From: Pseudoflavonifractor sp. An184
GTDB lineage: Bacteria > Bacillota > Clostridia > Oscillospirales > Oscillospiraceae
Reading direction: 5' to 3'
Assembly (NCBI RefSeq): GCF_002160305.1
Contig: NZ_NFKI01000030.1
Span: 1-42,261 of the forward strand
Length of the DNA: 42,261 nt
Of the stretch, positions 29,466 to 38,317 are shown piece by piece; positions within the stretch are counted from its first letter, which is position 1, and the number at the start of each line of letters is the position of its first letter. The position numbers and the translations under genes are program-made. The notes under the pieces were generated by a model. That model had not been told where the DNA came from and did no database searches. It was given only the letters and a program-made list of their open reading frames with translations.

Positions 29466-31406
29466 TTACGCCTGCACGTCCTGGCTTACCGGCGGCTCCT
29501 CGGCTCCGCTGGAACTGCTGGAGCCGGTCCCGCCGGAGCTGGAGGCCCCGGAGTCCGGCGTCTCCGTTCCGCTCTGGTCCGGAGGCGTTCCCCCCGGATC
29601 TGTCCCGGCAGAGGAGCCCGGGTCTGTTGTGGAGCCGGAACCTCCTCCCGCTCCGGCGTTCGGGTCGGTGGGCGGCGTGGCGGTGCCGGTGCCGGGATTG
29701 GACGTTCCGGCGCCGGGGTCGGTGCCGGTCCCCGGATCGGTGGCCGGGGTCTCCGGCTTCGACGCGGGCTGGCTGGGGTCGCCGTCGGCGGGGTTGTAGA
29801 GGATGGTGGTGGGCCGCATCTTATAGCTGCTGACCCCCATATCCTGCTTCTCCAGCAGGGTGCCGTCCTCGGCGTAAATATACCGGTAGGTCTGGGCCTT
29901 CAACCCCACATAGGCATTCTGCACGGAGTCCACCCGGGTGGTGCCCCGGGGCACGGAGGAGTCCGCCTTATACTGGGTGGTGGGCTGGATATAGTCGTAC
30001 TGAATCCGCTCCGGTACGGCATAGCGTCCATCCTCGTTGGTCCCGTAAATCTTCACGGTGAGGAAACGGCTGCCGTTCTTGTCATAGCTCTCGGTAACCA
30101 CCTTCACTGGGTAGTTGGTGTTGTTCTTGAAGCGGAAGTCGGAGGCGCCATACCACACAGTGGCGTCCATGCCGTCGGGGACGTAGCCCACGGCATACAT
30201 GTGAGCGTGACGCTCCACAATCTCCAGCGGCGTATGGAGGACGGCGTAGTAGATGGTGGAGGAGGTCTGGCAGATGCCGCCGCCGATGCCCTCCACCGAC
30301 GCGCCGCCGGAGTACACCGGCGCCCCCAGATAGCCCTTGTCGGCGGTGCGGCTGCCGGTGGTGTTGTTATAGGAGAAGACCTCCCCGGGCATGAGCACCA
30401 CGCCGTTGCAGGCCTGGGCGGACAGCTTCACGTTGCTCTTCCGGTTGGCGGAGCCGCCCACCCGGCTGGTGCCCTCCCCCAGCAGGTCCCGGAACAGCTT
30501 CCCCTCCAGGCCCTCCTTGGTCTCCTCGGGCTGGGTGATGGTCAGGGGGATCTCCACAGTCTCCCCCTCCGCCGCCGCGTCAAACAGGGTTTTGGCCTGG
30601 TTCACATCAAAGTCGACCCCCACCACGTGGTCGCTGACCTCCAGGGTCTCCGGGTCGATCTCGGCGCTCTTGGCCTCGGCGTGGAGCTCCTGGTACATGG
30701 CGTCAAAGTCGGGCTCCTGAGGGGTGGTCTCGTGGGCGGGGAGCACCACCGGCTCCACCGCGGCGGTACCGCCCTGCATCGCGTCGGACACCGCTTCGGT
30801 CATGGCGGCCATCACCATGGGCTCGGCCGCCTCCCGGTCGATGGTCACCCCGGTGACCCCCTTGGTGAGCATCAGCTTGTCGCCCTCCACGGCGTAGGTG
30901 GCGTTGGTGAGGGCGCCCCCCACCTGGAGGTCCGCCTCGTCCATCTTCGCCTCCAGCTCCGACTTGCCGGTGTCGGTCCAAGCCAGGGTCAGGCCGATCT
31001 CATCCTCCGCCCCCAGCTGATGGGACAGATAGGATGCGCCCTGGAGCAGGAAGTTTTCCCGCCCGGTCTGCCACGCCTGGGCCACGGTGGCCTGGTCGTC
31101 CACCCGGACGGCGGCGGCGGTGATCTCCCCCTCCCAGGGGCCGTACTCCAGGGGCAGCGCCACGCTGGACACCTGCCCCAGATTGTCCTCCAGGGTCTCC
31201 AGAGCCTGTTCCCGGGTCAGTCCCCCCACCGGCACGCCGGCCACGGAGACTCCCTTCAAAATATTGGGCGAGCCGCCCACCCAGGCGCACAGCCCCAGGT
31301 AGGCCGCCAGCAGCACTGCCGCGGCGCAGCCGGCGGCAATGAGGGCGATCTTCCTGCGCCGCCCCGGCTGGGCCGCGACCCTCTTCGGCGTATGCACTTC
31401 TTCCAT
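29466..31406 (-). CDS. VanW family protein with peptidoglycan-binding region
   Basis: 646 residues. A basic N-terminus and one membrane helix (about 20-43) anchor it. An extracellular region with repeated PG_binding_4-like segments (about 50-300) precedes the VanW domain (about 330-470), recognised by GEVFSYNNTTGSRTADKGY and GGGICQTSSTIYYAVL. The last 110 or so residues are Gly/Thr/Pro/Ser/Asp-rich and probably cross the wall. VanW-type proteins occur beside glycopeptide-resistance genes but here no van genes are present, so it is a housekeeping YoaR-like wall protein; activity unknown. GGAGGG lies five to six bases before ATG 31406. Promoter with adjacent WalR-like box. Confidence 0.85.
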   Translation of the reverse strand: MEEVHTPKRVAAQPGRRRKIALIAAGCAAAVLLAAYLGLCAWVGGSPNILKGVSVAGVPVGGLTREQALETLEDNLGQVSSVALPLEYGPWEGEITAAAVRVDDQATVAQAWQTGRENFLLQGASYLSHQLGAEDEIGLTLAWTDTGKSELEAKMDEADLQVGGALTNATYAVEGDKLMLTKGVTGVTIDREAAEPMVMAAMTEAVSDAMQGGTAAVEPVVLPAHETTPQEPDFDAMYQELHAEAKSAEIDPETLEVSDHVVGVDFDVNQAKTLFDAAAEGETVEIPLTITQPEETKEGLEGKLFRDLLGEGTSRVGGSANRKSNVKLSAQACNGVVLMPGEVFSYNNTTGSRTADKGYLGAPVYSGGASVEGIGGGICQTSSTIYYAVLHTPLEIVERHAHMYAVGYVPDGMDATVWYGASDFRFKNNTNYPVKVVTESYDKNGSRFLTVKIYGTNEDGRYAVPERIQYDYIQPTTQYKADSSVPRGTTRVDSVQNAYVGLKAQTYRYIYAEDGTLLEKQDMGVSSYKMRPTTILYNPADGDPSQPASKPETPATDPGTGTDPGAGTSNPGTGTATPPTDPNAGAGGGSGSTTDPGSSAGTDPGGTPPDQSGTETPDSGASSSGGTGSSSSSGAEEPPVSQDVQA

Positions 31407-31584
31407 GTTTTCCCTCCACGCCCCTCTCGCAGATCCGGGGCTTTGGTTTTGTCTCTCTATCCCGGGCGGATTGAAACCCGTGCGCTCTCATTGTACGGGA
31501 CCCGGCCCGGTTTCATTCCGGCAGGCCGCGCCATATATTCGGACCGCTCTGCGGCCCGGTCCGGCGCAGACCTGTTTCCAGAAT

Positions 31585-31613
31585 ATTATAGCATTCTCTC
31601 CCCGGCCGTACAA
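31585..31613 (-). promoter_or_regulatory. VanW gene promoter
   Basis: Minus-strand TTGTAC (31608-31613), 17-base spacer, perfect TATAAT (31585-31590). Confidence 0.75.
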
Positions 31614-31629
31614 TTACAGAACAGTTACA
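31613..31629 (-). promoter_or_regulatory. WalR-like box upstream of the VanW promoter
   Basis: Minus-strand TGTAAC (31624-31629), five bases, TGTAAT (31613-31618): an exact TGTWAH-N5-TGTWAH match abutting the -35, the position expected for activation. Confidence 0.65.
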
Positions 31630-31656
31630 AGTCCCCTGAAAATTCCACCAGAGCCG

Positions 31657-31685
31657 TTTACTTTTTCCCTGACCCGCAGTATAAT
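31657..31685 (+). promoter_or_regulatory. Promoter of the XpaC-like gene
   Basis: TTTACT (31657-31662), 17-base spacer, TATAAT (31680-31685). A small GC hairpin (31697-31713) lies in the leader of about 125 bases. Confidence 0.6.
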
Positions 31686-31817
31686 CAAAGGGCGTCCCCC
31701 CTGCCGCAGGGGGTTATGTGCGCTTTTATCAAATTTTAAGGGAAGTTCAATCCCATTTTTCCTTGCGTCTGATATGCTTATCCCATGGAAATCACACGCG
31801 GCTGGAGGTCATATACT

Positions 31818-32987
31818 ATGGCAGATCAATCCTACAATTACGGCTACGACTCCGGGGGCGGCTCCCGCCGGGGCGGAAATCGGAGCAACTGGGGCTTTTG
31901 GATTCTGGCGCTGTTCTTCCTCTTCGTGCTCCCCCCGGTAGGCATTTTGATGATCGTCATCAAGCTGGCCGGCGGCGGGAAGAAGAAGGGCCGCCACCCC
32001 TACTACATGCAGCAGGAGCAGGGGCGCATGGGTGCCCGCACCGCGCAAATGGGCGGACAGCCCGGGCCGGTGTCCCACTCCGGCACGGTGCCGGCCCCCA
32101 ACAGCCTTCTGTCCAAGATGTCTGCCAAGGCAAAGAAGCTGACCATCGTGGGCGCCGTGCTCTCCGCCGTCTTTGGCTTCGCCTCCATCAACTCCGTGTT
32201 TGGAAATCTGTGGATGCTTCCAGACATCGCCTGGTATCTGGAAGAATTGGTCCCCATCTTCTGTTTCTTCGGAGCCGGGCTGGGCTGCCTGTGGGGCGGC
32301 CTGCGCCGGCAGAAGCGGGTGCGCACCTTCCGCAGCTATCTGGCCATGATCGGCAGCCGGACCACCATCTCCATCTCCGCCCTGTCCTCCACCCTGGGGA
32401 CCTCCCCCGCCAAAGTGCGGGACACGCTGGAGGACATGCTGGACGACGGATTCTTCCCTCAGGGCTATCTGGACTACGGCAATGACCGCCTGGTGCTCAC
32501 CAGCGACGGCATCCCCGATCCCCCCAAGGAGGAGGAGAAGCCCGCCCAGGAGGAGCCGGCGGAGGACCCGCAGAACGCCATTCTGGATGAGATCCGCGCC
32601 ATCAACGCGGACATCGACAACCCCAAGCTGAATCAGCAGATCGACCGCATCGGCGTCATCACCGCCAAGGTGTTCGAGTACCAGCGCAGCCACCCCCAGA
32701 AGTCCAACCAGCTCCACAGCTTTTTGAGCTACTACCTGCCCACCACCCTGAAAATTCTCCGGGCCTACGCCCAGCTGGAGGACCAGGAGGTGGACGGGGA
32801 GAACATCTCCGCCGCCATGGAGCGCATCGAGGGCATGATGGACAAGGTGGTGGAGGGCTTTGAGAAGCAGCTGGACCAGCTCTTCCAGGGGGACGCCCTG
32901 GACATCACCGCCGACGTGGAGGTGCTGGAGCGGATGCTGGCCAAGGACGGCCTCTCCTCCGGCAGCACCTTGCGCATGGGGGGCTGA
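31818..32987 (+). CDS. XpaC-like (5-bromo-4-chloroindolyl phosphate hydrolysis family) membrane protein
   Basis: 389 residues from ATG 31818, with TGGAGGTC about seven bases upstream. A Gly/Ser/Arg-rich start, membrane helix about 26-46, two more helices about 104-125 and 132-155, then a winged-helix-like segment (about 160-235, with TISISALSSTLGTSPAKVRD), an acidic linker, and a C-terminal helical XpaC domain with SYYLPTTLKILRAYAQLE and FEKQLDQLFQGDALDI. XpaC-type proteins usually sit beside TelA/YaaN; that partner is absent. Role in envelope stress is family-level inference. Transcribed alone, terminator 33021-33062. Confidence 0.75.
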   Translation: MADQSYNYGYDSGGGSRRGGNRSNWGFWILALFFLFVLPPVGILMIVIKLAGGGKKKGRHPYYMQQEQGRMGARTAQMGGQPGPVSHSGTVPAPNSLLSKMSAKAKKLTIVGAVLSAVFGFASINSVFGNLWMLPDIAWYLEELVPIFCFFGAGLGCLWGGLRRQKRVRTFRSYLAMIGSRTTISISALSSTLGTSPAKVRDTLEDMLDDGFFPQGYLDYGNDRLVLTSDGIPDPPKEEEKPAQEEPAEDPQNAILDEIRAINADIDNPKLNQQIDRIGVITAKVFEYQRSHPQKSNQLHSFLSYYLPTTLKILRAYAQLEDQEVDGENISAAMERIEGMMDKVVEGFEKQLDQLFQGDALDITADVEVLERMLAKDGLSSGSTLRMGG

Positions 32988-33020
32988 ACTCCCCCGTTTT
33001 CCACCGGCCGGTCCTTTTCC

Positions 33021-33062
33021 GGAACCGGGCCCCATATAGATGGGGTCCGGTTCCGTTTTTTT
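33021..33062. terminator. Shared terminator after XpaC-like and LysR genes
   Basis: Stem GGAACCGG...CCGGTTCC with inner CCCAT/ATGGG and a plus-side T-run that overlaps the LysR stop. Confidence 0.82.
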
Positions 33063-33955
33063 CATACCCTGCGGTCTCCCGCTTGAAAAAACTCCTCCAT
33101 CCGGGCCAGAAAGCGGCGGAGCACCGGCCCCATCTCCCCCGCCTGATAGGACACTCCATAGGACAGCGCCGGAAATTCCTGTACCGGGATGGCCCGGATT
33201 CCCGGCATTGCGACCTGGGGCAGATCCGCAATCACCGCAAAGGCAAAGCCCGCCTCCACCAGGGTGTATAACGTCTCCAGCCCCTCGCAGAAGCAGATCT
33301 GGTCCGTGCTTCGTCCGGTGATGATCTGACCCTGCACCGCCAGAAGGGAGGGCGGCGCGCTGTGGGGCGGATAGGCGGCAAACCGGTCCCCCTCCCGAAG
33401 CTGCTGTATGGCGAGCTGCTCATGGGCCGCCAGGGGGTGGTCCTTTCCGCACACGCACACCACCGCTCTCCGGGACAGCTCCCGGTAGACGGCCCGCTTG
33501 GGGGCGGTCTCCTGAAAGGTGAACATCACCTGTACATCCCCGTCCTCCAGCAGATTTTCCAGGGAGTCGAAGGGCACCAGGCGCAGCACCGGCATCAGCT
33601 GAGGAAACTCCTCCCGCAGCTGTCCCAGCACCGGCCCCAGCAGCCGCAGCTCCAGAAAACTGCGGCAGCCGATCCCAAAGCGAAGGACGGAGGAGTCCTG
33701 GCCCTCCTTCAGCCGGGCCTTGGACATGCGGGACAGGGACAGGATCTCCCGGGCGTACTGGGAGAACAGATGCCCCGCCTGGGTAAGGCGCACCCGCTTG
33801 CTGGTGCGGTAAAACAGCTTGACCCCCAGCTCGTCCTCCAGGGTGTTGATCTGGTGGCTCACCGCCGGCTGGGTGATTCGCAGCTGCTCCGCCGCCCGGG
33901 AGAAGTTCAAAAAATTGGATACAGCCATAAAACACTCCAGTTGTGTAGTATTCAA
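33062..33955 (-). CDS. LysR family transcriptional regulator
   Basis: 297 residues. The N-terminal helix-turn-helix (about 1-60) contains FLNFSRAAEQLRITQPAVSHQINTL, followed by a LysR substrate-binding domain (about 90-290). The start is TTG 33955, nine bases after AAGGAG, and gives the usual N-terminus MNTTQLECFMAV. It stands divergent from the marR-ABC operon across 169 bases, but LysR proteins usually control the divergent gene only when it is enzymatic, so its target and effector are unknown. Confidence 0.86.
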   Translation of the reverse strand: MNTTQLECFMAVSNFLNFSRAAEQLRITQPAVSHQINTLEDELGVKLFYRTSKRVRLTQAGHLFSQYAREILSLSRMSKARLKEGQDSSVLRFGIGCRSFLELRLLGPVLGQLREEFPQLMPVLRLVPFDSLENLLEDGDVQVMFTFQETAPKRAVYRELSRRAVVCVCGKDHPLAAHEQLAIQQLREGDRFAAYPPHSAPPSLLAVQGQIITGRSTDQICFCEGLETLYTLVEAGFAFAVIADLPQVAMPGIRAIPVQEFPALSYGVSYQAGEMGPVLRRFLARMEEFFQAGDRRV

Positions 33956-34041
33956 ACAAAAACACTCCTTCCGCTTCCGCGCCTTTTTGTATAATACAGA
34001 AATACGATAAAACTTTTTAATAGATAATAGCAGATTTGAAT

Positions 34042-34070
34042 TTCACATGCAACGGTTTTTGTGCTATAAA
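34042..34070 (+). promoter_or_regulatory. Promoter of the marR-ABC operon
   Basis: TTCACA (34042-34047), 17-base spacer, TATAAA (34065-34070). Confidence 0.6.
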
Positions 34071-34124
34071 GATAAACGTCCGAACTGTTTAGGGCAAAAC
34101 AAATTGGAAGGAGGTGGAACCAGC

Positions 34125-34592
34125 GTGGAAGTGAATCGAAGCGTCCTGATTCAGGAGAACCGGCAGATCAACATCCAGCTGGAGCAGTCGGGCAACCGCG
34201 CCATGGCTCAAAAGGGGCTGACCGCCATCCAGGCGCACATCCTTTTGTATATTCTGGACCACTCGGACCGGGGGATCTCCCTCACCGACATCCACCGGGA
34301 GTTCGGCTACTCCATGGCGGCCATGTCGGGGCTGGTCAAGCGCCTGCGTGAGAAGGACTATGTGCGGGTGGAGCCCTGCGCCCGGGACGACCGGAAAAAG
34401 ATCCTCTTCGGGACCGACAAGGGCAAGGAGGCCCGGGAGTTTCTGGACCGGGCCATCTGCGAGGCCCAGAACCAGCTCTATTCCGGCTTTTCTCCGGAGG
34501 AACTGGCCACGCTGGACCGTCTGCAGAAGAAAATGCTGCAAAATCTTTCCACCCTGACGCAGAATCACAGCAAGGAGGTATCCAAATCGTGA
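34125..34592 (+). CDS. MarR family transcriptional regulator
   Basis: 155 residues from GTG 34125, ten bases after AGGAGG; the longer frame upstream lacks a site. The winged helix-turn-helix covers about residues 33-105, with GISLTDIHREFGYSMAAMSGLVKRL as the DNA-contact helices and RDDRKKILFGTDKG as the wing. First gene of an operon with two ABC exporter subunits, the first of which overlaps its stop as GTGA, so it probably represses the operon and is relieved by an exported drug or metabolite (inference). Confidence 0.87.
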   Translation: MEVNRSVLIQENRQINIQLEQSGNRAMAQKGLTAIQAHILLYILDHSDRGISLTDIHREFGYSMAAMSGLVKRLREKDYVRVEPCARDDRKKILFGTDKGKEAREFLDRAICEAQNQLYSGFSPEELATLDRLQKKMLQNLSTLTQNHSKEVSKS

Positions 34593-36331
34593 AACGAGTG
34601 TTGCAGCAGCTGGGAGTCTACAAGAAGGACGCCCTCCTGTGCGTGGGTCTGACCACGCTGGAGGTCATCATGGAGATCCTGCTGCCCTTTATCACCGCCC
34701 GGCTGATCGCTGAGGGCCTGGAGGCCAGCAACCTGTCCGCGGTGTACCGCTACGGCGCCGTTCTGGTGGTCATGGCCCTGTTCAGCCTGATCTTCGGCGC
34801 CACCGCCGGCCGCTTTGCCGCCAGCGCCTCCTCCGGCCTGGCCGCCAACCTGCGGGAGGCCATTTACGCCAACATTCAGACCTTTTCCTTTTCCAACATC
34901 GACAAGTTCAGCGTGCCCGGCCTGGTCACCCGCATGACCACCGACATCACCAATGTGCAGCAGGCCTTTATGATGGTCATCCGCATCGCGGTGCGCTCTC
35001 CCCTGTCCCTGATCTTCAGCTTCGCCATGTGCATGTACATCAACGTGGAGCTGAGCCTCACCTTCCTCATCGCCCTGGCCTTCCTGGTGGTGGTCGTCGG
35101 CGCCATCATGGTGGTCACCCTGCGCATCTTCAGCCAGGTGTTCCGCAAGTACGACGACCTGAACGCCAGCGTCCAGGAGAACGTGTCCGCCATCCGGGTG
35201 GTGAAGGCCTTCGTCCGGGAACGCTTTGAGGACAAGAAATTCTCCAAGGCCTCCAGGAATCTGTACGACCTGTCGGTCAAGGCCGAGGGCCTGCTGGCCT
35301 TCAACGGCCCGGCCATGATGATCGCCGTGTACTTCTGCATCGTCATGGTGTCCTGGCTGGGCGCCCACTTCATCGTGGTGGACGGCACCCTGGCCGCCGC
35401 CGACCTGACCAGCCTGTACAGCTACGTCATGTCCCTGCTCATGAGCCTGATGATGCTGTCCATGGTGGTGGTCATGATCTCCATGTCCATGGCCAGCATC
35501 CGCCGCATCCGGGAGGTGCTGGACGAGACCCCCGATCTCCACGACCCGGAGCACCCGGTGATGGAGGTGAAGGACGGGTCCATCGACTTCAACCACGTGA
35601 GCTTCTCCTATAAGCACGGCAGCGGCAAGGACGCCCTCACCGACATCGACCTGCACATCAAGTCCGGCGAGACCATCGGCGTCATCGGCGGCACCGGCTC
35701 GGGCAAGAGCAGCCTGGTGAACCTGATCTGCCGCCTGTACGACGTGGACGAGGGCTGCGTCAAGGTGGGTGGCCTGGACGTGCGGGAGTACGACATGGAG
35801 GCCCTGCGCAACCAGGTGTCCGTGGTGCTCCAGAAGAACACCCTGTTCTCGGGCACCATTCTGGACAACCTGCGCTGGGGCAACCCGGAGGCCACCGACG
35901 AGGAGTGCATGGATGCCTGCAAGGCCGCCTGCGCCGACGAGTTCATCGACCGCTTCCCCGACGGCTACCACACCCGCATCGAGCGGGGCGGCAATAACGT
36001 GTCCGGCGGCCAGAAGCAGCGACTGTGCATCGCCCGGGCCCTGCTGAAAAAGCCCAAGGTGCTGATTCTGGACGACTCCACCTCCGCGGTGGACACCGCC
36101 ACCGACGCCAAGATCCGGAAGGCCTTTGCCGAGAAGATCCCCGGCACCACAAAAATCATCATCGCCCAGCGGGTGTCCAGCGTGGAGGGGGCCGACCGCA
36201 TCCTGGTGCTGGACAACGGCCGGGTCAACGCCTTTGACACCCACGACAACCTGTTGAAGACCAACGCCATCTATCAGGAGATCTACGAATCCCAGATCAA
36301 GGGCGGCGGCGACTTCGACCAGCCCGCGTGA
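34589..36331 (+). CDS. ABC exporter subunit 1 (degenerate ATP site)
   Basis: 580 residues from GTG 34589, overlapping the marR stop. Six membrane helices (about 15-310) precede an ATPase domain with Walker A GGTGSGKSS near 368-376 and signature VSGGQKQR near 471. The Walker B reads LILDDSTSAVD: the catalytic Glu is Asp (about 496), and the H-loop His is Gln in IIIAQRVSS (about 527). Such losses mark the degenerate-site subunit of heterodimeric exporters like BmrC/TM287. With the next gene it should export drugs or lipophilic compounds. Confidence 0.9.
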   Translation: MKRVLQQLGVYKKDALLCVGLTTLEVIMEILLPFITARLIAEGLEASNLSAVYRYGAVLVVMALFSLIFGATAGRFAASASSGLAANLREAIYANIQTFSFSNIDKFSVPGLVTRMTTDITNVQQAFMMVIRIAVRSPLSLIFSFAMCMYINVELSLTFLIALAFLVVVVGAIMVVTLRIFSQVFRKYDDLNASVQENVSAIRVVKAFVRERFEDKKFSKASRNLYDLSVKAEGLLAFNGPAMMIAVYFCIVMVSWLGAHFIVVDGTLAAADLTSLYSYVMSLLMSLMMLSMVVVMISMSMASIRRIREVLDETPDLHDPEHPVMEVKDGSIDFNHVSFSYKHGSGKDALTDIDLHIKSGETIGVIGGTGSGKSSLVNLICRLYDVDEGCVKVGGLDVREYDMEALRNQVSVVLQKNTLFSGTILDNLRWGNPEATDEECMDACKAACADEFIDRFPDGYHTRIERGGNNVSGGQKQRLCIARALLKKPKVLILDDSTSAVDTATDAKIRKAFAEKIPGTTKIIIAQRVSSVEGADRILVLDNGRVNAFDTHDNLLKTNAIYQEIYESQIKGGGDFDQPA

Positions 36332-36345
36332 GAGGAGGGACATCT

Positions 36346-38232
36346 ATGAACGCAAATGAGAGAAGGCGGACCGGACCGGCCGTTCTGAACCGGGTTCTAG
36401 GGTACATGCTCCACTACTATAAGTATCTGTTTATTCTCGTCATCGGGTGCATTTTGGTGTCCGCCGTATGCACTGTGGTGGGGGCCACCTTCCCCCAGAC
36501 CCTGATCGACGAATATATCGAGCCCATGCTGTCCACCGGCTCCCGGGACTTCACCGGTCTGGCCCAGGACATCAAGCAGCTGGTGTGCATCATGGGGGCG
36601 GGCGTCATCGCCTCCTTCGGCTATAACCGCATCATGGTCAATGTGAGCCAGGGCACCCTGCGCCACCTGCGGGACGACCTGTTCCACAAGATGGAGTCCC
36701 TGCCCATCAAATACTTTGACACCCACGCCCACGGCGACATCATGTCCGTGTACACCAACGACGTGGACACCCTGCGCCAGCTTCTGAGTCAGAGCATCCC
36801 CCAGCTCATCAACTCCAGCTTTACCATGGTGGCCACCCTCATTACCATGATCATCATGAGCCCGGCCCTCACCGTGGTCTCGGTGCTGGCCGCCATAGCG
36901 ATGTTTACCGTCACCAAGAACTTCTCCCGCCTGTCCGGCAAATACTTCGTCAAGCAGCAGCGGGCCCTGGGCGAGGTGGACGGCTTCATTGAGGAGATGC
37001 TGGACGGCCAGAAGGTGGTCAAGGTCTTCTGCCACGAGGAGGCGGCCAAGGCCGACTTCCACAAGGTGAACGAGGCCCTGCGCCAGAGCGCCAACCTGGC
37101 CAACCGGTACTCCAACCTGCTCATGCCCATCAACATGAACATCGGCTGGCTGAGCTACGCCCTGGTAGCCATCGTGGGCGCTGTCCTGGCCATCAACGGC
37201 ATGGCCGGCGTCACCCTGGGCACCGTGGTCACCTTCGTGGGCCTGCACAAGAGCTTCACCAACCCCATCGCCCAGGTGAGCATGCAGATCAACTTCGTGG
37301 TCACCGCCGCCGCCGGCGCCCAGCGGGTCTTTGACCTGATGGACCAGACCCCCGAGAAGGACGAGGGCTATGTGGAGCTGGTCAACGCCCGGGAGGACGC
37401 GGAGGGCCGTCTGTATGAGAGCGCCGAGCGCACCAACGTGTGGGCCTGGAAACACCCCCACAGGGCGGAGGGCACCGTCACCTACACCCGGCTGGAGGGC
37501 AGCGTGGTCTTTGAGGACGTGGACTTCGGCTATGACGAGAACAAGCTGGTCCTCCACGACATCAGCCTGTGGGCCAAGCCGGGCCAGAAGATCGCCTTCG
37601 TGGGCGCCACCGGCGCGGGCAAGACCACCATCACCAACCTGATCAACCGCTTCTACGACATTGCCGACGGCAAGATCCGCTACGACGGCATCAACATCAA
37701 CAAGATCAAGAAGGACGACCTGCGCCGGTCTCTGGGCATCGTCCTCCAGGACACCCATCTGTTCACCGGCACGGTGATGGAGAACATCCGCTACGGCAAT
37801 CTGGACGCCACCGACGAGGAGTGCATGGCCGCCGCCCGGCTGGCCAACGCCGACGGCTTCATCCGCCGGCTGCCCGACGGGTACGACACCATGCTCACCG
37901 GCGACGGCGCCAACCTGTCCCAGGGCCAGCGGCAGCTGCTGGCCATCGCCCGGGCCGCCGTGGCCGATCCCCCGGTGCTGATCCTGGACGAGGCCACCTC
38001 CTCCATCGACACCCGCACCGAGAAGCTGGTTCAGGACGGCATGGACGCCCTGATGACCGGGCGGACCACCTTTGTCATCGCCCACCGTCTGAGCACGGTG
38101 CGCAACTCCGACTGCATCATGGTCATGGAGCAGGGCCGCATCATCGAGCGGGGCACCCATGACGAGCTCATTGAGAAGAAGGGCAAGTATTATCAGCTCT
38201 ACACCGGCAATTTCGCCGAGGAGACCGCCTGA
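36346..38232 (+). CDS. ABC exporter subunit 2 (consensus catalytic residues, variant signature)
   Basis: 628 residues from ATG 36346, six bases after GAGGAGGG; 14 bases separate it from subunit 1. Six membrane helices, then the ATPase: Walker A GATGAGKTT near 420, Walker B LILDEATSSID with catalytic Glu near 549, and H-loop IAHRLST with His near 580, all intact. Its signature is LSQGQRQ rather than LSGGQ (about 524). In the closed dimer this variant signature faces the degenerate Walker B of subunit 1, so the two chains together leave one active and one inactive ATP site. An extra charged segment (about 345-390) precedes the ATPase. Confidence 0.9.
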   Translation: MNANERRRTGPAVLNRVLGYMLHYYKYLFILVIGCILVSAVCTVVGATFPQTLIDEYIEPMLSTGSRDFTGLAQDIKQLVCIMGAGVIASFGYNRIMVNVSQGTLRHLRDDLFHKMESLPIKYFDTHAHGDIMSVYTNDVDTLRQLLSQSIPQLINSSFTMVATLITMIIMSPALTVVSVLAAIAMFTVTKNFSRLSGKYFVKQQRALGEVDGFIEEMLDGQKVVKVFCHEEAAKADFHKVNEALRQSANLANRYSNLLMPINMNIGWLSYALVAIVGAVLAINGMAGVTLGTVVTFVGLHKSFTNPIAQVSMQINFVVTAAAGAQRVFDLMDQTPEKDEGYVELVNAREDAEGRLYESAERTNVWAWKHPHRAEGTVTYTRLEGSVVFEDVDFGYDENKLVLHDISLWAKPGQKIAFVGATGAGKTTITNLINRFYDIADGKIRYDGININKIKKDDLRRSLGIVLQDTHLFTGTVMENIRYGNLDATDEECMAAARLANADGFIRRLPDGYDTMLTGDGANLSQGQRQLLAIARAAVADPPVLILDEATSSIDTRTEKLVQDGMDALMTGRTTFVIAHRLSTVRNSDCIMVMEQGRIIERGTHDELIEKKGKYYQLYTGNFAEETA

Positions 38233-38252
38233 TTTTCCCTTTAAAAGACAGA

Positions 38253-38297
38253 AGAACACCCCGGCCGTTTAAAAACGGCCGGGGTGTTCTGTTTTTC
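38253..38297. terminator. Shared bidirectional terminator
   Basis: 18-base perfect arms at 38253-38270 and 38273-38290 with T-run after; ends the ABC operon and the CBS-PPase gene. Confidence 0.88.
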
Positions 38298-38317
38298 AGG
38301 GGCGGGACAAAAAGTGG

